Shown: one piece after another, positions 37,615-48,361 of the stretch
Layout of the letters: every line of letters starts with the position of its first letter
How positions within the stretch are numbered: the first letter of the stretch is position 1
Origin: Straminergon stramineum
Taxonomy: Eukaryota > Streptophyta > Bryopsida > Hypnales > Calliergonaceae
DNA: 64,000 bases
Assembly (NCBI GenBank): GCA_963920665.1
Contig: OY987266.1
Location: forward strand, 14,699,001-14,763,000
Direction of reading: 5' to 3'
The notes under the pieces: model-generated
Told to the model about the DNA's origin: nothing
The model's database searches: none
What the model saw: the letters and a program-made list of their open reading frames with translations, nothing else
Program-made: the position numbers and the translations under genes

Positions 37615-38541
37615 CCCCTAAAGTTTGATGGGTAGGTTTTCACTGAAAATGCTCCAAAACTGCCATTTTTAGTATGAGTACCAAATTTTTGAAAAAAAAC
37701 TCTTTTTGACACATGTAACCAAAGGATGTTGTAGTATGCTGCCTTGAGAACATGTGGTAAAAGTTTCTGAAATTTACACTATGAAGATTGCAAGATATAA
37801 GCATTCAAATTCACTGAAATCATTTTTTGGGCCCAACAAAAAAAACAAGGCAACTGCACTTCACAAGCTCACTTTTCTATGAAAAAATGTCCAAAATGGT
37901 GGTGCTTCTTTGGATTATTTTTCCTAGATAAGTTGGCCACATGTTTGAAAATTTTTAAATCATTTGGAATTTTACAACATATAGGAAAAAAATAGTAAGT
38001 AGATAGTACTAGAAAACGATTCAAAATACTAAATTGTTAAGAATTTAATTATGAAATTAAAAAATGCCAATCCCAATGGTTGCAATGTTTCCAATAAAAA
38101 AATCTACATCCTATGGTTTTATTTTTTTCCAAAAGCATTAAAAATTGAGTAAGATAAAGGACTTTCAAGTTTATTTTAGAGTAGAGAATCTATAACTGTT
38201 GGCAAACAAAAAATCCTCTTAATTTTTTACTCATTGATCAAAATGGAATGATTCCAAGTTTTCCAAGTCTATGTAACCCTAGAAAACCAATTTCTAATTT
38301 TTGTCCCTGAAAAAAGTGATTTTTTCTTATCTACACAGATTGTCCATTTATGAAAAAAGTAGCATATTAGGCCATAATTTTTTACTCATATTTCCAAATG
38401 TCATGAAATTTAGTGCAAATGAAAGGTATTCCTTGACCCCACCTTCTTTTTAAATTTGGGCCAAAAATATGGAAATCTCCAGTCACACATATTTGCCCAA
38501 AATTGCTATGTAGCCAAAAAATGCATGCTAGTCTTTAGGGG
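37615..38541. mobile_element. piggyBac-type miniature element, subfamily 3, copy E
   Basis: Flanked by TTAG (37611-37614) and TTAA (38542-38545). Ends are CCCCTAAAGTTTGATGGG and CCCCTAAAGACTAGC (complemented). The interior aligns with the reverse complement of 52523-53447, sharing CAAAACTGCCATTTTTAG, GACACATGTAACC, CAACTGCACTTCACAAGC and TCCAAAATGGTGGT. Confidence 0.78.
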
Positions 38542-38797
38542 TTAAATGCTTAAAAGCACCAACAATAATTAGGGAGCACCAAGCCTTAAGGAAAAAATTG
38601 AAGAAATATTAGATGATGACACCAAGTTGTTCCGATTTTTGAAAAGAATTTGGATGAAATTCATCCAAATATGTGGATGAAAAGATAGTTTTGTCCAAAA
38701 CATAGATGAATACTAAAATATTTGGCTACATCGTTTTCTTCTATGTTTCCACTTCAGCACTTCTCCTAAAAACAAAAGCATGCTCGAAGGTGGAAGG

Positions 38798-38915
38798 TGG
38801 TAAAATGGATAGGGTACTAAAATGGTTCATATGTGTGAATGGTGATCATTCATGTCCTAAAATGATCATTGTCCACACATGTGAACCATTTTAGAATCCT
38901 ATTCGATTCATCATT
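38798..38915. mobile_element. Small hairpin element, copy 2
   Basis: TGGTAAAATGGATAGGGTACT leads into arms with AAAATGGTTCATATGTGTG and CACACATGTGAACCATTTT. Same family as 36629-36745, ~2.1 kb away. Confidence 0.65.
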
Positions 38916-38919
38916 GTCT

Positions 38920-40267
38920 ATTCCTATATCTATTCCTTTTGAGTCCTACAACTCTTTTTGTCAGAGCAAGAATATAGAAAAAAAATTTAGTAGATGACTG
39001 AGGGATTGTTGAAGACAGAAATTGATGTGAAAGAAGTAACCATACCAAATTGGTGAATGAGTGATAGACTATAGGTATGCGAAAAATTTAAGATGATCCA
39101 CTGTTGGGATTGCGTGATTGTAGAGTTTCTTGATAGTATATACAACATTGTTGACATCAACCAAGGAAATATGTACAAATATATATTTGCAACACTAGCT
39201 AGTGATCTCATAAAAGATTCACTTCATGGACCCTTGGATTTGGTAGACATTGCTTTCATAATTCATACAAAGCAATCAACACTAAAAAAATATACCTTCA
39301 CAATAAGAAAATGCATGCTTAATACAAGAAACATTGGACATGGATGTATAGAGAATCTTCTACTCCAAATTGAAACAAGTTCAATTGTGCTTTGTTCACT
39401 TGATGATTGATTGACACTTATATAGAGGTAGTTGAAGCCAACATCTACAACAAAAGAGGAAAAAAAGACTTTGAAAAAGCACATTGCTAACCATTGTATT
39501 TGAAAATATTGAAAACATTGCTATACACAATATCATAACTCATATTTCTTTACACCGCCATCTTTCTAAAAAGTGCATATCTAATTAAGCTTTCATCTCC
39601 AATACTAACACCACCAATGTTGTTCAAGATGCAAAAGGGATGTTCCTATAGCAATTCTTCCTACATATTTCCACATACTACACTAATATTGGTAGAAATA
39701 CTTGTGTATAAACCCATATAACTATTGCATGCAATTGTATTTTTCACATGTGATTGCTCCAATTCAATCTCTATTAAATAAATGAGTGACCTTCTTTTCC
39801 TAGCTCACATCCAATTCCTCACATTTTATAAATTATTTTTGTTTTTCTTACTTTGGAAACTAGTTTGTGGTTCCCTATGACTTAAAGGGTTAAAGGTAGT
39901 GATGTTCTCTAGCCTATTTTACATGACCATGATGTTATAGAATTGCAACTCAATGGCCAACTTATTATTTCAATTTTACCCTTTCATATGCATGGTCCTA
40001 TGTGTAAGAGAACTCTTAAAGATTCTAGCTAGTGTCCAACATGGGTCAAGCTAGTTTGGTTAGTTTGAAATAATTTTGGCAAGAAATAAGGTAGGAGGTT
40101 CATAAAGTGCTTATTTAAGAGTTGAAAATTAATTTGTAGAGGTGAAACTTCTTGAAATATTTTTTAGTAAATTTTCCTTGACATCTGACCCAAATAATTT
40201 CATTTTGGGGGGAGCTTTGTGGAATTAACTATGAATTTTTGAAGTTGAAATGTAGTGGTCACTACAT
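38920..40267. other. Gene-free AT-rich stretch
   Basis: No gene seen. AAAGGGTTAA at 39884-39893 resembles a degenerate piggyBac-type right end. Confidence 0.4.
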
Positions 40268-40360
40268 GCGTCCACTTCTTTAAATGTACACTATTTGTAC
40301 ATTGTTGGTGCAACAAAGAAACTAAATATACAAATAGGGTACATTTCAAGAGGTGGACAC
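40268..40360. repeat. Short hairpin repeat
   Basis: GCGTCCACTTCTTTAAATGT plus ACTATTTGTACATT pairs with AATATACAAATAGGGTACAT and TTCAAGAGGTGGACAC. Probably a small non-autonomous element. Confidence 0.6.
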
Positions 40361-42589
40361 CTCTGGAGCCCAAGCACTTTATGGACCTTGGTCCTACTGT
40401 GAACCAAAATTCTCTTACTATCTTTCAAAAGCAAAAGAATGTGGCCCTTACAACAAACTAAAAAAAAGAGCTTGGTGAGGACTCCCCTGAAGACTTGGGT
40501 TTCAGGATTTCTTTGTGCAAATTGTCATCTTGTAAAATCTGCCAATCTTTTATTTTTTTATATAAAATTTTCAACTGTATAAGAAGTATAGGTCTAAATA
40601 AATGCCCTTCCCAAAATTGTGAACTCAAATATTCAGCTCTTATCAATGTATGGATTTGGAGACCTTGGTTTCAGTTCTACTGACCAGAATTATCAATTGG
40701 GAATGTAAGTTAACTTATCATGGTTGTTTGAAACTTTGTCCCAGATGCACACAATTACTGTTCTTGCAGTGCATGCCAGATGAACTATGGTATCAGCAGT
40801 TTACAATCATCTCTAGTGGAGCTTCATGGCAATCTTGTGAAGTCACCAAGTCTTCCATGGAAACATGGTTTACATACACTAGGGAAATGACCAACAAGAA
40901 GATCCACATGACCAATTATATTAATACTTAAAGCATTAGTAGAAACATGAGTTGGATAGACCAACCAAATGACAAGAGAAATGACCTAGAGGTGGTCTTA
41001 AGATCTAAGTTGTGATCCTAGTCAAGTTTGTCACATATCGTAATTATTTATAATGAATAAATTTAAAAAAATTTACATCACCAAATTTCACCATTACATT
41101 GAAACAATAAATTGTACCTCCACTACACAAGTAATAACTCCATAACCCTATTCCACTCAACCAATTATATACAACCATGGTTGATGGCATTGGCAGGTTA
41201 TAGACTCCCGCCTCTCATGAGCTATGAGGTGGACAATATTGGCTAAGAGGCAATTATTCACACCTCATGTGTGAACTCAATGACTACAAGTATTTGTTTG
41301 CATCTTATCTACCTACCTTTTAACACCCATCATGCAAGTTGCAATCCAAGTTTACTATATGCCTTAAAAAGTTTGGATTGAAAATCCACTCACAAATGGT
41401 ACGTAACATTACTTACCTTTGTTTTCTCTACCCTAGATCCTAAAATCAATTTTCTACAAGATATCTTGAGAGTATCTTTGAATATTCGACATGTAAAGTT
41501 GTCATGCATAGCTACAATAACCTTCTCAACTATAATAGATGGCAAGGATAGCTTTGAATAGCTATCATATAATTGGGATTGGAATAGAAAATGATACTTG
41601 ATATAGAACACTACAAATTGTAGATTTAAGTTAGTGACACTAATCATAAAGACAAAGTATAAAGGTGAGACAATGAAAATGACAACATGTCAAAATTGTT
41701 TCTTTGATTTGTGAATCAATTGTCACAAAATTTGTAGGCTTAGGCTTCAATGTACACAAACCACCATTCTACTAATGAAGGGACTTAAATACATGTGTAG
41801 AAGGTGTGATTTTGGATACAAAACAATATTTGAATGATGAAAAATGTTAAAAATGGATTGAAATTTTTTGTGAACCCCCCAAATATGGACATTTCTATTA
41901 TATAGAATTCAAGATTTTTTGCAACAAAAGGAGGCATTATCCAAGATGAATATTGTATGGTTAGAACAAGTGGGAATGATGTAATTTTTTTGTATATATT
42001 GGTAGTGACTTCAATAAGGTATCAACAATGGAAGGAAGCTTTAGATCCAGCAAGTGAACAATGAATTCATTTCCTTTAAAGTGTCATCTATTCTCCCATT
42101 TTGTATAGAGACCAAATTTTGAACAAGGGGATAATGAATAGATTGAGCAATTATATTGGCTTGTACTAAAGTTTTCCAAAATATCAATTGTATTGGTTTT
42201 ATATTATAAAATACCATCATTTTCTCTAGATACTAACATACAACTATATAATAGGCTACAAAATGTACACAAATTCTCATATATATATATTTCAAAAATT
42301 AGAAAATTTCTAGAATTATCTTATGCAAATATTTGTAGTTTGTATATAATCCCAATCACCCAATTCAATCATTTCACTTGTAATTTTGACGTTTCTAAGC
42401 TTCATGAAGACTCCATTGGTTTTTTGAGCCCTTCAAAGTTAATGAAAACATGTATATCATAGAAATGATTACAAGGAAATTTGAAACTAGTCTAATTGAT
42501 GATGTTATTCTTATCAAAAGTCATTTCTTTGATTTGTATAGACCATGTGTCTATTAGTGTTTAACCATTTGTGAGAGTGAGAGCCACTT
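40361..42589. other. Gene-free AT-rich stretch
   Basis: Short open frames without domains; an (AT)-type microsatellite is near 42280-42292. Confidence 0.4.
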
Positions 42590-43128
42590 CATACTACGTC
42601 CCAAGTCCCTCTAAATTCTCATAATCTGATTGGTAGATTGAAAGTTGAAAATTGGGACTTGGGGCTTTACATTACATCTAAAGTCTAAAATCCCACAGAA
42701 CTGTAGCACTTTTAGGGAGTTTGGGTGCCAAGGAAATGAGATCTAGGGGCTAAATTGGTTTTAGCCAAAATGGAAACCCAACTTGGTCTCCAAGTCCCAA
42801 CCATTTTTTTGAATATTAAATGGGGATAAAAATATCATATAAGACAATCCCATAGGCTGAAATTTTCTTCTAACCTATCTAATGCAAATTTGGTGCTAAA
42901 AGTGCCCCCAACAGGATTTTTGACTTTTTGACCCATTTTAGGGGTACTTAATTGTTATCTATTATTATACAAGGGACAAGTTGGGACTTAGAATTGGGGC
43001 TTTGGCCTTCACACTATGCATCCCAAGTCTTACAATTTTTATTTTTTATTCACCTTCTTTAACCCAATAAAGTTGGGATTTGGCCTTGAATGGGGACTTT
43101 AAAACTTGAGACTAGGGACATAATGTAT
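42590..43128. repeat. Probable element with subterminal repeats
   Basis: CATACTACGTCCCAAGTCC at the left and GACTAGGGACATAATGTATG at the right are inverted relatives. Several internal CCCAAGTC/GGGACTTGGGG motifs in both orientations (about 42648, 42800, 43011) look like subterminal repeats. The class is unknown. Confidence 0.4.
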
Positions 43129-44410
43129 GTTTCCATAAGTATTTTTGTTGTCTTCTTTTCAAAATGCTAGCTTCACTATTGAACCAAGCTAGCAATCATT
43201 CTCTGCCCCTCAGTCAAAAAAATGTACAAAGTTATCCAACCCAAGCAACATGCGCGCCAAAATTATGTTAACCCCTCAATGCCCCTACATATTTATTCAC
43301 GGAACTTGTTTTCCTTACCCCTGTTTGGTCTAAAGAGTATAGTATGCAATGTAGCACATATCTCAAGGATGCACCATTGAATTGCAAACTACACTTTGTG
43401 AGGAATCTAGCGATCAAATACTTTTTGAAATCCACCGCATGGATTGAAAGCCTATAAACTTTGATCTTTGGCAAGTATAGTCCCATGAATGCCTGTTTTG
43501 AAGTACCTCCAAATTGTAGTCGATGAAAGTTGTAGCTGTGTAGATTGGATTGACCCCAAAATTGGATGCATACTAGATGACAAAATTATGAGTACTTTGG
43601 AAAATTTTCAGGGTGGTTGGACATGATTCGTAAAAAAGAAAGCCCCATGAGTGTGGATCACTTGGTGAAATCAGAAGAGAGGGCCGGGGGAGGAGACTTG
43701 CACGGCTTTTGTTGTATAGGTCGCTTGACCAGCTGTGCAGTGTCTAGCCAAGTACCACTTGTTGAAGTTGTAGGACCCTCCCATGCTTCCCATATGGTTT
43801 GTAGGCGATTTGACAGGATAATTGAGTAGATACAGTAGATTCCATTGTGCACAATTCTTAGAAGTATCAATTTCAAGTACAAGTTGTTTTGCAATAGAAT
43901 ACTATCACGACATGAAGCAAGAAGACTAGGTAGCTAGTTGCAAAGTGAATTTCGAATCGGTTGAAGTAGTATCAACAAAAAAGATTGGGTGTCTAAAACA
44001 AAATAAAGTTTCAAGAAAATGAAGTGTAATACCGAAATTGCCATTAGTTACAGGTGTAAGAAAACGTGGCCTCAATTTTCCAAAAAAACCCAACATAGGC
44101 AATCTAAAACTATATTGGAATCTCAAAAGAAACCATAACATAGCAATTGAACTACTTACTACCAACAAAACTGACTGCAGTAACGACCTAGGACAAAAGT
44201 ACTATAGCCATGGAGCATTTGATAAAAGCACAAATTTGTTGCAACCAAGTCGGTGTTGCACATTCCTGGGCCAATTGCAACATTGCTTGACCAACTCAAG
44301 CCCGCTCCAAATTCAACCACCTGTCCAACATCCAAGCTACTGCGAACAAATATAGTGAAGTATTAGAGTCAATGAGCTTGTCGCATTGCCCATTTCTTTG
44401 AGGAGTGAAC

Positions 44411-46818
44411 CTAGGAGAAACAAGGTTCATCGCATAACCAAACTGGTTCACTGGGTGGGCTACAAGCTTGACAATCTTGTTGTTTCTTTTTTTTGCAACG
44501 CTTACAACGATGAGGCCACTGATTCCCACTATGAATACTATGGTGTAGCTCAGTATTCCAAGCATTGTGTCAAGAACAGGTTGGAGGCAACGGGAAGAAA
44601 GGTTCGATAAGCTCCATTGCTATAGTAAAGTGGAACACCTTCTGTCCACACAATCGCTCATTACGTGCCTCATGGTCATGGAGATAAAGACGCCATGCAT
44701 TCTAGAGTGAGCTATCAAATACAAAGAACCACACCTTGTGCCACCATTTATGTGACCAAAACTGACATGTGTAGTCCCTCGCATTTGGTCAACCAGATCT
44801 ACACCTCTTATATTCGCCTCATACTCAACTTGTTGCAGACTTGTAGCTTGGGCAAACCACACCCCATTCCCCCAAGGGTGAGCAAAAGCGATATCATCAT
44901 GGCATGGGTTCTTTGATGTACTTAGGAAGGTGACAAACTTCGAATCATACCAAGTACATGCTGACATTCTACGACTTTCATGCATTGCCCAGAACAAGGT
45001 ATTCTTAGGATGCTCACCTCGACGAAATCCACTCAAAGAAGATGGCATGCCCACCTGGTTTCCTTTCATTGTCCTTGTGGTGAATATACCTCTATGCAAT
45101 AATGATTCAAAAAAGGATGGGGATGTAAAGAAGTTGTCTACAACAACTATGTGTCTTTTGTGGGATAGCCCATGAACTAATTGAGAGACAACCTACTGTC
45201 ATTGGCCAACCTCTGTCACATCGTTCTTTCCCAAGTATGGTATCAAGTTGTAAATATACCGGGATGGATTGCTAATGAGAGCCCAAACCTTTATGCAATA
45301 ATGTGTAGGCTTCGCAGGCATGGATTGGTGAATGGGACTAAAGTGGCCTCCATATGCAATCATTATTTCATCACATGTAACGACATGCTCCAGATTCCAT
45401 AAGTGTTGGCTTCATTCAACAAATCCCTCTAGTATCCGTTGTACCTTACCGATCTTGTTACAACCAGGTTCCTTATTCTTTGGAAGCGTTTCGTTGTTCA
45501 CGCAGTGGAAGCAACAAAGTATAGACTCGAAACGATCTCTAGTCATGACTTTTGCAATTACAAGACAACGCCAAAATGACCCTTCTTTCCAATAATCTTG
45601 AATGGTTGGTGTTTGCTTCAAGGCCATGAGAATCCCTACGCCTATCCAAGCTCTAAATTCAACCTCGGTGAGCGGTACCCATCTTAGTCCTCCATTCATG
45701 TACTAAGATTGGTACTACGTTATTGCTTGCCTAGGGTAGAAGTTTGTTTGTAGCACCATGTCACATATGACATCATTGTCACAAAAGAGACAGAAGAAGT
45801 AATTGGCCTTCCTCTTATTTCGTGAAAACCGTTGGGTAGGCCCTGCATGCGATCTTCGAAACTGGTTCCATTCTCCCAACATGTTAGTGTACTGCTGGCT
45901 CTAATTCGCTTTGGAGTAGCACTCCCGAATTCCCTCTATAGTAGCAGGGTTCTCGGCATCCAATTCAATAAAGTGCCGATATTCTTCAAGGTCAAATGAT
46001 CCACTTGACTCACTTAGTCTATCAGATCTATCATTAAATAAGTCCCAATTTGAGTTTTTGTCATTAGAGTCATTACCTGCAAAGTCTTCGAAGTCTCCTA
46101 GCCAAGATTGATCATTTGAATCCGATGACGAATCCTCGTCTCCAAGTTGTGCAATGTCATTCACCAATTCAGGGTCCATAGTGACGGCATGAACAGTGAC
46201 ATAATCCTCTAAAATGGATCCATCACATCCTTGCATTTCGGTATCCGATCTCTTAAGGGCTTCTTGGTTTTGCAATGAATCCACACTCCCATTTGGTGAT
46301 CCTTGATGGGGAGGAGATAATGCTTGCCTCCATTAGCCTTGCATCACTCTAGAAGGGTGCCGCTAGTCTTGAGTAGAACAATCGAGACAATTCACTATGT
46401 TCCACCCTATACCTCCCTCGAACTCAACACCAAAGAAGTGACGATCTTCTTCCCAATAAGCGTGTTGCACTTCTCCTACAAAGTGTTCTAGGCCTCCATA
46501 CTTTGTTGGATCATATCCCAACACTTCCAACCGTACCCATACTTTCTCTGGGTAGCTCCTACCATCAGCTTTGTTTGGGCCTCCAAGAATGCAACAGATC
46601 AGTGTTGCAGTTGTCATATTTGTCCGATGTGTTGTAGCGTGGCCGGTATGATCCTTGGAACTCACGCGCTTGAATTGGGAACCTTCTTCTACGTTGGTAT
46701 TTGAGGTAAGCCACATCTCTGTTTGCTCTAATCTTGCTAATTGTGAATCGAGATTGACAATAGTCCTTCCTTGACTAGAGGATGTGGATCCTTGCCTTGT
46801 TGTAGAGCATGGATCCAT
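44411..46818 (-). pseudogene. piggyBac transposase relic (DDE_Tnp_1_7 type)
   Basis: Cut-and-paste transposase, decayed. From 46818 down to ~44776 one frame is readable, broken only by stop codons (at 46363-46365, ~46333-46335, 45901-45903, two near 45710-45725, 45412-45414, and two near 45195-45205). Visible in order: a region with HFVGEVQHAYWEEDRHFFGV (~46440); an acidic Ser/Asp-rich stretch as in piggyBac N-termini (~46000-46160); LGEWNQF; then EFRAWIGVGILMALKQTP and IQDYW (~45620). The catalytic Asp contexts follow: TCDEIMIAYGGHF (codon 45370-45372), VVVDNFFTSPS (45136-45138) and RGVDLVDQM (44797-44799). TMKGNQVGMP is present between the second and third. Near 44776 the frame shifts by one, after which WSHKWWHKVWFFVFD and a C-terminal Cys-rich zinc-binding-like domain (RCKRC, DCQAC, LCDEPCF) are read to a stop at 44411-44413. 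No sign of splicing. The family call is firm; the original start is not. Confidence 0.88.
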
Positions 46819-46961
46819 ACTACTCTTCCTCCACTCATGGGTGTATACTTGGACACTTTCTGGACTTCATATTAGTAGTGAATGTTGGCCAAATCTGGCT
46901 CTTTGACTTCGTAGCCAAGGTGGTGTAACGTCATTCGGGACGATTGGTTCTAGCACCCATC

Positions 46962-47994
46962 TCATTGGAGCAACATCTCGCCTCTGATCCCTCCCTCGGC
47001 TTCAGCCTTGTCCCTTAGTTGTGGCAACATTGACAGTAATCCTAGCATCTCCTTCGCTTGCAATTTCAGAAACCCCTCTACCCTTTCTATGACCCCTATG
47101 TTTGCCGCCCCTTGATCTCCCTCCCCCCTCCCTTCATCTTGCACGGGCACATTGTCATGGACCTGCTCCAATAGTGGATTCTCCAAATCCCTCCTCTGGA
47201 GATTCACCAATTTAGAAGGTTGGAAATTATTGGGCAATGGACTGAATTCTAACCCCTCTCTTTGGTGCAAACCTTGGTTTCTTAGTGATTCTTCTGTGCG
47301 CAACTCCAAGATTCCTTTGAAGGCAATCAGTGCTTGTTGGAGCTCGTAGCTTACTCGGACCTTCAACCATGCTCTTGCCTCTCGCCTCGCTAGTCCCTTC
47401 ATTACAATCAAATCTTTTTGGCCACTGGTGCTTATGCAAGAATTCGTTCACTTCCTCAGGAATGCCGTTAGGGTGCCCTTCAGGAAGTTGTTGTGTCTAG
47501 CCAAGCAAGACTCCAACTTGCCTTCGAAATAAATATCACTAGTTCCGAATACTAGGATCCTTCGACCAAGTGTGATTCCTCTGTGGTGGTAGAAAATTCA
47601 AGAGAAATTGTTCATTAAGGCAATTCACAACTTTCTAGGCTACTTCTACTCCTTTCCCTTTGCCCAATGCTCAATGATACAAGAAATCCATCACCTTGAA
47701 CACCTTTTCTTGAATAATCCGCCCCTTGTTCAATGCAGTAGTCATTGTCGCAGCAGTGGTGGAGACAACGGATGACCCAAATTCAACACAAACCACGAAA
47801 TGCATTTGGCAAGAGGAGTGGAGGGGCACACCTCTTTCTATGAGACCATTGTGGTGCAATGAAGCCGGACCTCTCCACTTCAAGCATTCATGAACCCTTC
47901 TAAACCTCATGGTGTACTGTGTAGTAGCCATGTCTAGGAAATGGACCAAAACATGATCCAAACTAGTGCGCATCCACATCCAAGCCACTTTCAA
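46962..47994 (-). pseudogene. Upstream open frames of the piggyBac element
   Basis: Two minus-strand frames, 47994-47671 (107 aa) and 47411-46962 (149 aa), lie between the right terminus and the transposase. The first shares the transposase reading frame; the second does not. The 149-aa frame is charged and Gln/Leu-rich (LEQVHDNVPVQDEGRGEGDQ). They may be an N-terminal extension, a second element-encoded protein or chance. No domain is recognised. Confidence 0.3.
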
Positions 47995-48361
47995 TCCACT
48001 CCTCCTCTTACATGGTGCTTACCGCATCACTGTGAATGAGTGCAAATACAATACTCACAATGTTAGCGCAAAGAGGTCGCGTTCGAAGCAATGGATCCGA
48101 GGTCCCTTCCACACTCAACTGCGAGTCACCAACTCATTCCAGTTACTTTTCGGACAAGACCCACCAACTGCTTGTCCTCGTTTTTGACCCTCGACACCTC
48201 AAAATTCCCATGGTACTGAAAAATGCATGATTACTTAAAACGCCTCTAATTCTAGAGCCTTCTTGATTTACATCTAACGAGTTGCGAAGATCTGGACACA
48301 TGGGTTTACTTTTTAAACTCGAAGGGGCGTTGTTTGAGCTCCTTGGGTGTTGAGGGGTTAA

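Larger units (their letters stand above)
43272..48357 (-). mobile_element. piggyBac-superfamily DNA transposon, decayed
   Basis: TTAA at 43268-43271 and 48358-48361 (the piggyBac target duplication) flank termini CCCCTCAATGCCCC (left) and CCCCTCAACACCCAA (right, complemented). The element is 5086 bp and carries a minus-strand transposase relic (44411-46818) plus upstream open frames (46962-47994). Composition is GC-richer than the flanks, as expected of a recent foreign insertion. The termini resemble those of the many TTAA-flanked miniature elements in the window, making this, or an intact relative elsewhere in the genome, their likely source of transposase. The copy itself cannot be active. 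Confidence 0.9.
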
